A stretch of 64,000 nucleotides of DNA. Source: Candidatus Edwardsbacteria bacterium RifOxyA12_full_54_48. Lineage in GTDB: Bacteria > Edwardsbacteria > AC1 > EtOH8. Location: positions 73,222 to 137,221 of the forward strand of contig MFFN01000008.1 of the NCBI GenBank assembly GCA_001777915.1, given 5' to 3'. The notes under the pieces were generated by a model. That model worked only from the letters and a program-made list of their open reading frames with translations, had not been told where the DNA came from and ran no database searches. This document shows positions 50,787-58,357 of the stretch, piece after piece. The position numbers and the translations under genes were made by a program. Within the stretch, counting starts at the first letter, position 1. Each line of letters begins with the position of its first letter.

Positions 50787-51746
50787 ATGAAGATCAGATA
50801 TCCCCGAGAGATATTTTTCCTGCTTCTGGCGGTCTTGTTTTTGCCGGGCAGCGCCTACAGTCAGAAGGTGGGCTACCTGGATTCCAAGGCCGTGTTCGCC
50901 CAGTACCGGGGTGCCGCCGACGTTCGGCAGGAGATGAACCGGGTCATAGAAGGCTGGAACAAGGAGATCTCGGCCAAACGCAAGATGGTAGATTCTCTGG
51001 ATAAAAGCTTGGAGCTGACGGACCTGGTGATCAGCAGCGAGCGGCGCAAAGCCAAAAAAGAGGAGATAGCCCTCAGGAAACAGGAGCTGGAGGCCTTTGT
51101 AAAAGAGATCTTCGATCCGGGCGGAAAGGCCGACCAGAAGAACCGTGAGCTGTCCAAGCCCATGGCCGAGAAGATAGGGAATGTGGTCAAGCGGGTGGCC
51201 CTGGACAATAACCTGCTGATGGTGCTGGATTCATCGTCGGGACTGGTGGTCTATGCCTCCAAGGAACTGGATATCACCGAGCAGGTGCTGGAGGAGCTGG
51301 CCAAGGAGGAGGGAACGGCCGTCAAGGTTCTGCCCAGCATCGCCCTGTTTCCCGTCTGGGAGCTGGACGCCGAGGCCATCAAGAGGAAGTTCGGCAAGCA
51401 GGCTCAGGAGTTTATCTTCACTGCGCTGGAGAGGGGGCAGAAACTGAAGCCGGTGGCCAAGAAACAGGTTGAGGATATCGTAAAGGACAAGGGGCTCTCC
51501 AAGTCCGAGGTCAAGGAGGCCCGCGGCCTGGAGATGGCCAAGATACTCGATGCCAGCTATATGACCCTGGGGCAGATCACCCAGAACCTGGCCAACAATC
51601 AGATAACCATCACCATCAAGGTATACAACGTGGAGCGCGACCAGATGATAGCCGAGGAGAGCGAAAAGGTAGACGGCGAGGGCGAGCTGGTGATGGGCTG
51701 TGAAAGCCTGGCGGAAAAAATCAGCCAGAGGATATCCCAGCAATGA
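50787..51746 (+). CDS. OmpH/Skp-like periplasmic chaperone with extra C-terminal domain
   Basis: 319 residues, about twice the length of Skp. The signal peptide is at about 1-25 (GSAYSQ). The Skp coiled-coil begins KVGYLDSKAVFAQYRGA and runs to about 160 with the charged helices KRKMVDSLDKSLELTDLVISSERRK. A further domain follows (VKVLPSIALFPVWELDAEA, FTALERGQKLKPVAKKQVEDIVKDKG, AKILDASYMTLGQITQN, ITIKVYNVERDQMIAEE), whose strand-helix pattern resembles CsgG/TolB-N. ATG 50787 suits the GGGAGAGG at 50771-50778 better than TTG 50781. It overlaps the lpxD start. Confidence 0.75.
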   Translation: MKIRYPREIFFLLLAVLFLPGSAYSQKVGYLDSKAVFAQYRGAADVRQEMNRVIEGWNKEISAKRKMVDSLDKSLELTDLVISSERRKAKKEEIALRKQELEAFVKEIFDPGGKADQKNRELSKPMAEKIGNVVKRVALDNNLLMVLDSSSGLVVYASKELDITEQVLEELAKEEGTAVKVLPSIALFPVWELDAEAIKRKFGKQAQEFIFTALERGQKLKPVAKKQVEDIVKDKGLSKSEVKEARGLEMAKILDASYMTLGQITQNLANNQITITIKVYNVERDQMIAEESEKVDGEGELVMGCESLAEKISQRISQQ

Positions 51747-52783
51747 ACGGATACCAAGCCAGCCTGCTGGCCAGGGAATGCGGGGGACAGCTGCAGGGTC
51801 CGGATGTGGAACTGACCGGCTTGGCGGGCCTGAAGGAGGCCCAGCCCGGCCAGCTCAGCTTTTTGGCCAATCCCAGTTATGCCGAATATCTGGGATCCAC
51901 CAGGGCTTCCTGCATCATCGTCCCCCAAAATGTTGCGGCCCAGGGACGGACCCTGATAATTTCCGACAACCCATACTTAAGCTTCGCCAAGGCCGTGACC
52001 TTTTTTTACAATGCCGTCAAAATAAAGCCCCGTCCGGGCATCCACTCTGCCGCGATCGTCGATCCCACGGCTCACATAGACAAGAGTGCCACCATCGGGG
52101 CTTATGTGGTCATCGAGGCCGGGGCCAGAATAGGAGCCAATACGGTGATCATGCCCCTGTGCTATATCGGCCGGGAAACAATGGTGGGGGATGATTGCCT
52201 GATCTATCCCCAGGTTTCCATACGGGAGGGCTGCCGGATAGGCAACCGTATCATCATGCACGGCGGGGTGGTGGTGGGTGCGGACGGCTTCGGCTACGCC
52301 AAGGACGGAGATAGATATTTCAAGATCCCCCAGGTGGGCAATGTCATTCTGGAGGACGACGTGGAGGTGGGGGCCAACACCGCCATCGACCGGGGGGCCC
52401 TGGGGCCCACCATTGTCAAACAGGGGACCAAGATAGACAATCTGGTGCAGATCGCCCACAATGTTCATATCGGAAAAGACGGAGTTGTTGCCGGACAGTC
52501 TGGGGTGGCCGGCTCAACCTTCATCGGCGACCGGGTGGTGATGGGGGGGCAGGTCGGCATCATCGGACACCTGAAGATAGGCGATGACGTTACTTTTGGC
52601 GCCCAGTCCGGGGTCCTCAAATCCATCCCCAGCAAGACCGTGGCTTCCGGTTATCCGGCCAAAAAGCATACCGAGGCCCGCCGCCGGGAGGCCAGTGTGG
52701 CCCTGCTGCCGAATTACATCAAAAAGATAAACGCCATGGAAAAAAGAATAGTTGAGCTGGAGAAGAGGCTGAAAGATAAATAG
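51743..52783 (+). CDS. lpxD: UDP-3-O-acylglucosamine N-acyltransferase
   Basis: 346 residues. LpxD adds the N-linked acyl chain in lipid A synthesis. The N-terminal uridine-binding domain (GLKEAQPGQLSFLANPSYAEYL) leads to a left-handed beta-helix of hexapeptide repeats. The catalytic-His stretch is NLVQIAHNVHIGKD, and the C-terminal helix starts YIKKINAMEKRIVELEKRL. ATG overlaps the Skp-like stop (ATGA). With bamA it shows an LPS-bearing outer membrane, at least genetically. Confidence 0.96.
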   Translation: MNGYQASLLARECGGQLQGPDVELTGLAGLKEAQPGQLSFLANPSYAEYLGSTRASCIIVPQNVAAQGRTLIISDNPYLSFAKAVTFFYNAVKIKPRPGIHSAAIVDPTAHIDKSATIGAYVVIEAGARIGANTVIMPLCYIGRETMVGDDCLIYPQVSIREGCRIGNRIIMHGGVVVGADGFGYAKDGDRYFKIPQVGNVILEDDVEVGANTAIDRGALGPTIVKQGTKIDNLVQIAHNVHIGKDGVVAGQSGVAGSTFIGDRVVMGGQVGIIGHLKIGDDVTFGAQSGVLKSIPSKTVASGYPAKKHTEARRREASVALLPNYIKKINAMEKRIVELEKRLKDK

Positions 52784-52830
52784 CGGGGCATCATTCCGAT
52801 GACAATCCCGTGAGCAGGTGACTCCTGATG

Positions 52831-52862
52831 ACAGGCCCCTCTCCATAAGGGGAGGGGCCTGT
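52831..52862 (+). terminator. Hairpin between lpxD and tnaA
   Basis: ACAGGCCCCTC (52831-52841) pairs with GAGGGGCCTGT (52852-52862), an 11-bp stem. No U-run follows, so it may be a leader structure of tnaA. Confidence 0.6.
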
Positions 52863-52910
52863 CTTATGAACGTGGAAAATCAATATGAAATACCTTTCAA
52901 GGAGGGACGC

Positions 52911-54299
52911 ATGAATTTGCTTCCGTTTGCCGAACCGTACAAGACCAAGATGGTGGAGCCCATCCGCCGCACCACCCGGGCCGAGAGGGAAGAGCTGATC
53001 AAAAAAGCCGGGTACAACCTGTTCAACCTGAAAAGCGACGATGTGTTCATAGATCTTTTGACCGACTCCGGCACCGGGGCCATGAGCAGCGCCCAGTGGG
53101 CCGAGATAATGCTGGGAGATGAGTCCTACGCCGGGGCCAGCTCCTACTACAAGCTCAAAAAAACAATAGAAGAACTTCTGGGCATGCCATATTTTCTTCC
53201 CACCCACCAGGGCCGGGCGGCCGAGAATGTGCTGTTCTCCGCTTTGATGGGCATGGAGGCCCCCGACCTGGTGGTTCCCGGCAACAGCCACTTTGACACC
53301 ACCAAGGGCCATATCGAATTCCGCAAGGCCCAGGCCCTGGACTGCACCATCGACCAGGCCTTCGACACCTCCTCCCAGCATCCCTTCAAGGGCAACCTGG
53401 ACCTGAACAAACTGGAGGCTGTCTTCAAGAAACATCCCAAGGAGAACATCCCGCTGTGTTTGATCACAGTCACCTGCAATTCCTCGGGCGGCCAGCCGGT
53501 GTCGCTGGAGAACATCAAGGCCGTGTCGGCCATGTGCAAAAAATACGGGATCAGGTTGTTCTTCGACGCCGCCCGCTTTGCCGAGAACGCCTACTTCATC
53601 AAGCTGCGCGAGCCGGGGTATGCGGACAAAAGCATCAAGCAGATTGTGCGGGAGATGTTCGATCTGGTGGACGGATGCACCATGAGCGCCAAGAAGGACG
53701 GGATCGTCAACATCGGCGGGTTCATCGCCTTCAGGGACAAGGAATTGTTCGAGCAGGCCTGCACCTTCAACATCGTGTTCGAGGGCTACATCACCTACGG
53801 CGGGATGGCCGGCCGGGATCTGGGCGCGCTGTCGGTGGGCCTGCGCGAGGCCACCGAGTTCGATTACCTGGAGGCCCGGGTGCGCCAGGTGAGACTGCTG
53901 GGAGAAAAACTGATGTCCTGCGGCATCCCCATCCAGGAGCCGGTGGGCGGTCATGCCGTCTTCGTGGACGCCAAGAAATTTCTGCCCAACGTTCCCCAGG
54001 AGCAGCTCATAGCCCAGACCCTGGGGGTGGAGCTTTACAAGGAAGGCGGGATAAGGGGGGTGGAGATCGGAACGCTTTTGGCCGACCGGGACCCTAAAAC
54101 CAGGGAGAACCGCTATCCGGCCCTGGAACTATTACGTCTGGCCATACCGCGCCGGGTCTACAGCGACAATCACATGCTGTACGTGGCCGAGTGTTTGAAG
54201 AATGTCTACGATAGAAGGAATGAGATAAAGAAGGGTTATGCCATCGTGCGCGAGGCGCCGATCATGCGGCATTTCACGGTGGAACTTAAACCGGCTTAA
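52911..54299 (+). CDS. tnaA: Tryptophanase
   Basis: 462 residues. This PLP enzyme splits tryptophan to indole, pyruvate and ammonia. Signatures are EPYKTKMVEPIRRTTRAEREEL, VFIDLLTDSGTGAMS, the PLP-Lys in TMSAKKDGIVNIGGF, and KEGGIRGVEIGTLLADRDPKT. The GVEIG stretch matches tryptophanase and differs from the S-M-E-R-G of tyrosine phenol-lyase. ATG 52911 has AAGGAGG at the right distance; ATG 52866 upstream lacks one. No tnaC-like leader peptide was found. It may yield indole as a signal. Confidence 0.9.
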   Translation: MNLLPFAEPYKTKMVEPIRRTTRAEREELIKKAGYNLFNLKSDDVFIDLLTDSGTGAMSSAQWAEIMLGDESYAGASSYYKLKKTIEELLGMPYFLPTHQGRAAENVLFSALMGMEAPDLVVPGNSHFDTTKGHIEFRKAQALDCTIDQAFDTSSQHPFKGNLDLNKLEAVFKKHPKENIPLCLITVTCNSSGGQPVSLENIKAVSAMCKKYGIRLFFDAARFAENAYFIKLREPGYADKSIKQIVREMFDLVDGCTMSAKKDGIVNIGGFIAFRDKELFEQACTFNIVFEGYITYGGMAGRDLGALSVGLREATEFDYLEARVRQVRLLGEKLMSCGIPIQEPVGGHAVFVDAKKFLPNVPQEQLIAQTLGVELYKEGGIRGVEIGTLLADRDPKTRENRYPALELLRLAIPRRVYSDNHMLYVAECLKNVYDRRNEIKKGYAIVREAPIMRHFTVELKPA

Positions 54300-54325
54300 A
54301 TATCAGGATGCCTTTTTTGACAGGA

Positions 54326-54382
54326 GCGCCTCCGCTGAAGCTATGGCGCTTGAAGAAGCCCGACAATAAAGCGTAAGCGGAT
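54326..54382 (+). repeat. GCGCCTCCGCTGAAGCTATGGCGC element, intergenic copy
   Basis: GCGCCTCCGCTGAAGC then TATGGCGCTTGAAGAAGCCC and AATAAAGCGTAAGCGGA. It is homologous, in either orientation, to 31311-31370, 33214-33272 and 38076-38134. Confidence 0.7.
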
Positions 54383-54420
54383 TTACATGACTAACTGGAT
54401 TTAATTAAATAAACGGATAA

Positions 54421-54453
54421 CAAGAAAGCCCCGCTGGTAGCGGGGCTTTCTTG
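54421..54453. terminator. Bidirectional terminator between tnaA and the metallo-hydrolase gene
   Basis: CAAGAAAGCCCCGCT, loop GGT, AGCGGGGCTTTCTTG: a perfect 15-bp stem. U-rich bases follow on both strands (TTATT; TTATC on the other side), and the two flanking genes converge here. Confidence 0.85.
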
Positions 54454-54502
54454 TTATTCATTCAGAGTTACAATGAAGCAATTAACATGACGGGCTGTAT
54501 CT

Positions 54503-55252
54503 CTAAAGTTGTATGGTATCACCGGCAGAAAACTTAACTATTCCGAACTCATGGTGAAACCGAGCCAGGTTGGAAAGGTCTATGCAGTGCATCGGATAGA
54601 TATGCTTGGGCTGTTCCTTTTTAAAATAACGGACGGTTCCTTCCACCGCTTTCGGGTCGTTCCCAAACAAATGGAACCCGCCGATCACGGCGTAAAGCTT
54701 CTGTCCGGTCACCTGCTTGGCGTATTGGCATATGTTGCAGATGCCGGAATGCGAGCAGCCGGTGATGACCACCGCGCCGTTCTTGGTCTTGATGGCCATC
54801 GCTGAATCGTCAGGCATCCGCTTCCTTTTGAACAATCCTTTTTCAAAATTATTTACCCGGGGGATCTCCCCCAGATAAAAGATACCTTGGGAAAATTCCA
54901 GCGGTTCGGCAGAGGTGATGATCCTGAAATCCGTTTTTATCTTTCGGGACTCTTTTGCCGGCAGCTGGGCGATCAATTCCGGATGAGCCACGAGTTTCTT
55001 TTTGGTCTTAAAACCATGATGTTGCAACCCGCCGACGTGATCCCAGTGGTGGTGCGACAGCACTATGAAATCCGTTCGGTTCAAATTGATCTTCAACTGT
55101 TCGGCATTGTGCCAATAAACATTGGTATGTCCAGCATCGAAGAGGATATTGACAGCACCGGCCTCTATCAATAGAGAAAGGCCCCATTCGGCCAGAATGG
55201 ATCTGGAGCCGTTATGACCGGCTTGATTTTCGCAAAGTACGGATATTTTCAT
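54503..55252 (-). CDS. Metallo-beta-lactamase-fold hydrolase
   Basis: 249 residues. The zinc-binding motif is SHHHWDHVGGL (HxHxDH), with a later GCSHSGICNICQYAK and a final IYPMHCIDL that hold other ligands. The closest style is the 7,8-dihydropterin-6-methyl-4-beta-D-ribofuranosylaminobenzene phosphate synthase-like MBL group; the substrate is not known. It is the last gene of a minus-strand group, starting nine bases after the stop of the membrane protein. A bidirectional terminator lies beyond its stop. Confidence 0.85.
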   Translation of the reverse strand: MKISVLCENQAGHNGSRSILAEWGLSLLIEAGAVNILFDAGHTNVYWHNAEQLKINLNRTDFIVLSHHHWDHVGGLQHHGFKTKKKLVAHPELIAQLPAKESRKIKTDFRIITSAEPLEFSQGIFYLGEIPRVNNFEKGLFKRKRMPDDSAMAIKTKNGAVVITGCSHSGICNICQYAKQVTGQKLYAVIGGFHLFGNDPKAVEGTVRYFKKEQPKHIYPMHCIDLSNLARFHHEFGIVKFSAGDTIQL

Positions 55253-55261
55253 ATTACAAGG

Positions 55262-56134
55262 CTACTTGTCAGCAATGACGCGGTAATTCTTATGAATATA
55301 GACGAATCCGATGAAAACGATCAGGGCCAGGATGATGAAAACGACCAGATCCCGCATCATAAATGTGGGGTCATGGTTGAAATACATCACCAACCCCATG
55401 GCGTTGACCGCTAATATCATTGTAAGGAAAAAGCCATAGAACAGGAATTGTATGGAGTAGGTGGTATTGGGCCTGGTCCATAACAGATAGACGCTGACCA
55501 ATCCCAGCGGGATGGAGAATCCCAGGTCGAAGATACGCACCACCCAGAAAGCGGTGGGCGCGATGTCATAGGCCCGGGCGGTGCCGGTGGCCATGACCTC
55601 CAATACCTCCTTGACCCACATGGAGGCAAAGACCAGCAGGAAGAACGAGAACAGGACCGAATAGATGATCAGAGGCTTTTTCTTGAAGCGGCTTTCCACC
55701 TTCTTGGGAAAGATGGAAATCGAATAAAGCAGGATCAGGAGGGACGCGATCAGGATGAAAAGGAAATAGAAGGTGTACCCCTGGCTGTTGCCGGAATATT
55801 CCGGGGAGCTCCACTCCCAGCCGATGGTGTAGCTCAGCACATAGGATATCAGATAGAGCGGGGTGATGATCAAGAGATACTTTGATATTTGTTTCTTGAG
55901 GAAAAGTGTCGCCCCGCCGGCGATCAGGATGACGCTTAACAGGAACAGGTTCACCAGGTCCTGGCCGATCAGCTGATTGTTCAATATCTCCGCCGTCCTG
56001 TATTTGATCTGATGTAAAAACAGGGGGCCGTTGACCGCCAAAAAGATAAGAATGATGCCGGTCGCGATGGACAGAAGCCCCATAAAGATCCGTTCAAATG
56101 GGGTGCCAAAAGCGGTTATATTTTTGTTGTTCAT
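55262..56134 (-). CDS. Polytopic membrane protein of unknown function
   Basis: 290 residues with about eight hydrophobic helices (e.g. GLLSIATGIILIFLAVNG, YFLFILIASLLILLYSIS, FYGFFLTMILAVNAMGL). No family was recognised. No conserved acidic pair or metal site is obvious in the helices. The gene starts with ATG 56134 and lies upstream of the metallo-hydrolase in the same direction, nearly touching it, which suggests the two work together. Confidence 0.6.
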   Translation of the reverse strand: MNNKNITAFGTPFERIFMGLLSIATGIILIFLAVNGPLFLHQIKYRTAEILNNQLIGQDLVNLFLLSVILIAGGATLFLKKQISKYLLIITPLYLISYVLSYTIGWEWSSPEYSGNSQGYTFYFLFILIASLLILLYSISIFPKKVESRFKKKPLIIYSVLFSFFLLVFASMWVKEVLEVMATGTARAYDIAPTAFWVVRIFDLGFSIPLGLVSVYLLWTRPNTTYSIQFLFYGFFLTMILAVNAMGLVMYFNHDPTFMMRDLVVFIILALIVFIGFVYIHKNYRVIADK

Positions 56135-56189
56135 GTTGTGACAGTTCCGTATATTTGAATATCAGATATAATGGCGATCCTTTATTGTC

Positions 56190-57116
56190 TCATCCTAAAT
56201 ATTTCTTGACAAATCGGCAGATCTCTTCCATGGCTTCTTTGGCCTCGGGGAACATGGGGGCGCAGGCCGGATAGCAGTGGAACAGGCCTTGGCCAACGAT
56301 CAGGGTAACATCAACCCCGGCGGCTCTGGCCTTCTCGGCCAGCCGGGTGGAATCGCTCAATAACGTCTCGTCCCCGCCGGCGAAGATCAGCATCGGCGGC
56401 AGGCCGCGCAGGTCGCCGAACAACGGCGAGATCAAGGGATCCCTGGGGTCGTTCTCCCCGGCATAGTACCGGCTGAAGGTGGTCTGGGATTCCTTCCAGC
56501 AAAGGGTGTCCTTTTGGGCGTTGAAGGTCCAGGATTCGCCGGAGTTGCTGAGGTCGGTCCAGGGCGAGAGGGCGATGGACGCGCCGGGCAGGGGAAGCCC
56601 CTGTTCCTTAAGGGCCAGCTGGGCGGCAAAGACCAGGTTGCCGCCGCCGGAGTCGCCCATGAATATCATATTCTCCGGCTTGATGCCGTGCGCCAGCAGA
56701 TACTTGTAGGCGGCCACCGAATCGTTCAATCCGGCGGGGTAGGGATGCTCCGGGGCCAGGGAATAATCGAACAACAGGGATTGTATCCGGCACTTTTTTA
56801 CGAACTTGGCCACTATGCCCCGGTGGGCCCGGATGGAGCCCACCACCAGCCCGCCCCCGTGGAAATAGAGGATGGCCTTGTCCCGGGGCGCATCCTGGGG
56901 CCTCATCCATTCGGCCGACAGGCTGCCGATCATGACCGGGGCCAGGCTGAAGCCGTCCGGCAGTTTGCCGAAGAAGTCCGCCCCCCGCTCGACCTCGGCC
57001 CGCAGGGCCTGCAGGGAGGTGTCCTCGTCGACCGTGGTGGTCCTTTTCTTCTGAAATTTCAGCAGGTGCCGGTATTTAAGCAGAAAGATAAAAAAGCGGC
57101 TTTGCCAGCTGGGCAT
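56190..57116 (-). CDS. Alpha/beta hydrolase, hormone-sensitive-lipase (HSL) family esterase
   Basis: 308 residues. The oxyanion motif HGGG (ILYFHGGGLVVGS), the nucleophile GDSGGGN, the Asp in GGDETLLSDS and the His in GLFHCYPACAP give a complete HSL/family IV catalytic set. There is no signal peptide; an N-terminal basic-hydrophobic stretch (SRFFIFLLKYRHLLKF) may attach to a membrane. The start is ATG 57116. A longer frame to 57314 runs into the outer-membrane gene and is rejected. The enzyme probably cleaves short acyl esters. Confidence 0.9.
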   Translation of the reverse strand: MPSWQSRFFIFLLKYRHLLKFQKKRTTTVDEDTSLQALRAEVERGADFFGKLPDGFSLAPVMIGSLSAEWMRPQDAPRDKAILYFHGGGLVVGSIRAHRGIVAKFVKKCRIQSLLFDYSLAPEHPYPAGLNDSVAAYKYLLAHGIKPENMIFMGDSGGGNLVFAAQLALKEQGLPLPGASIALSPWTDLSNSGESWTFNAQKDTLCWKESQTTFSRYYAGENDPRDPLISPLFGDLRGLPPMLIFAGGDETLLSDSTRLAEKARAAGVDVTLIVGQGLFHCYPACAPMFPEAKEAMEEICRFVKKYLG

Positions 57117-57136
57117 AAAATATCCTAAATGGTATA

Positions 57137-57880
57137 TTAGAATTTTACTGTGATGCCGGCCGTCAGGTAATGGAACAGGGAAAAGGTGTACACTTTGCCA
57201 CCGCCGTCGGCGCCGCCCTCCAGCATCCGGTAGCCTATCCGGAGGGTGTGGCTTTCCTTGGGGCTGTATTGAAAGGCCAGCAGAACATCCTCGGCCCGGC
57301 CGTAGGGCGACCAAAGGGCGTCGCTCTCCAGCAGTAGGCCGGCCTTCTCCGTCATCTTGTAACGGACCATCAGGTTGATCAGCGGGACCACCCCCAGGTC
57401 GGTGCGGCGGGCATAGGCGGAATCGCTCATCAGGGCTATGCCGGCGCTGCGGATCTTGGCGGTCAGCCCAGCCCCCATACTGAAACCCGCTCTATCAATC
57501 GCTGTGTAGCGGTAGGTCAACCGGTAGGAATCGAAGCGGTAGGTGGAATGAATTTCTGTGCCCTGGCGAAATATTTTCCCCTGAAAGGTGATATCCCTCT
57601 CCAGGGTCCCGCTCCCCCGGACGGTAAGGGGCGCCGCCAAGATAAAGATGCTATGTCGCCCGGCCATGGTCAAACCTCCACGGGCCCTTAAAACCACAGC
57701 GGGGGATGACACTATCTCGTCGGTCAGGGAAAATCTGGTTCCGCTGTCGCTGGGGATCTGAACGTCATTGTAACCAGTGAAGGCGGCCCCTGCTTCAACA
57801 TCAATAAATCCTTGGGCGAAAAGGCCGGATCCGGTACAAAAGAAAAGGAAACCGACGAGATAAGAAACTAGAAATTTCAT
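57137..57880 (-). CDS. Predicted outer-membrane beta-barrel protein
   Basis: 247 residues. The signal peptide is at about 1-22 (SGLFAQ). Strand-like segments such as FIDVEAGAAFTGYNDV, AGFSMGAGLTAKI, LVPLINLMVRYKMTE and TLRIGYRMLEG alternate with turns, and the protein ends FHYLTAGITVKF with a terminal Phe. This fits an 8-12-strand barrel. ATG 57880 has GGAGGGAC just upstream; a longer frame to 57946 lacks such a site. Function is unknown. Confidence 0.65.
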   Translation of the reverse strand: MKFLVSYLVGFLFFCTGSGLFAQGFIDVEAGAAFTGYNDVQIPSDSGTRFSLTDEIVSSPAVVLRARGGLTMAGRHSIFILAAPLTVRGSGTLERDITFQGKIFRQGTEIHSTYRFDSYRLTYRYTAIDRAGFSMGAGLTAKIRSAGIALMSDSAYARRTDLGVVPLINLMVRYKMTEKAGLLLESDALWSPYGRAEDVLLAFQYSPKESHTLRIGYRMLEGGADGGGKVYTFSLFHYLTAGITVKF

Positions 57881-57932
57881 TTGTCCCTCCATGACTGTTT
57901 TGTAAAATTGGTATCGAGCAGGTGGCCATTCA

Positions 57933-58286
57933 TCAACGTTTGGCATGATAGCCCCTATCCCCGTAAGGCTGGAGCTTTTCGATCCAGATCTCCTCCAGGG
58001 CCTTCAGGTCCCGGGTGTAATCGTAGCTGATGCCCTCCTTGGGCTCCAGATGATCCAGCACCTCAAAGGAAAAACCGGCCTCCCCCAGCCGGCCATAATC
58101 CTTCTGCAGTTCCGAGTTGGGATGGGAGCCGTGATTGAGGCTGAATTTCTGGCTATTGATGATGCCGGGAAGGTTCTTGGCCTTCATTAATAATATCCTG
58201 CCGTTGGCCAGATTTTTTATCTGCAAAATGCCCATCGGGGTAAGCGTTTGCTTGTATTCTTTTATCAGTTTCTTTCTGTCGGTCAT
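57933..58286 (-). CDS. GIY-YIG nuclease-family protein
   Basis: 117 residues. The core QIKNLANGRILLMKAKNLPGIINSQKFSL and GSHPNSELQKDYGRLGEAGFSFEVLDHLEPKEGISYDYTRDLKALEEIWIEKLQPYG match a small GIY-YIG-like family, in which the first Tyr-Ile-Gly motif is degraded (GILQIKN). Whether it cleaves DNA is open; the Arg and Glu of the fold are partly present. ATG 58286 gives MTDRKKLIKEYK; an upstream in-frame Met only adds a nonconserved segment. It lies just after PBP1A on the minus strand. Confidence 0.75.
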   Translation of the reverse strand: MTDRKKLIKEYKQTLTPMGILQIKNLANGRILLMKAKNLPGIINSQKFSLNHGSHPNSELQKDYGRLGEAGFSFEVLDHLEPKEGISYDYTRDLKALEEIWIEKLQPYGDRGYHAKR

Positions 58287-58357
58287 CAATATCCTTATCT
58301 CTGGGTTTCCGCCGGAGTTTATACTGAATGAAATGAAGTGCGGGAATGACAATTATG

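Noticed and set aside
52828-52848. Hexapeptide frame (MTGPSP) as tnaC-like leader
   Set aside because: No Trp and no Asp-Ile-Pro pattern of TnaC; it lies in the hairpin stem.
52911-54299. Tyrosine phenol-lyase as the identity of the PLP lyase
   Set aside because: The C-terminal segment reads G-V-E-I-G as in tryptophanase, not S-M-E-R-G as in tyrosine phenol-lyase, though NIGGF near the PLP Lys is lyase-like; a test would settle it.
57117-57314. N-terminal extension of the alpha/beta hydrolase
   Set aside because: It overlaps the outer-membrane protein gene and lacks hydrolase sequence; ATG 57116 gives the normal family length.
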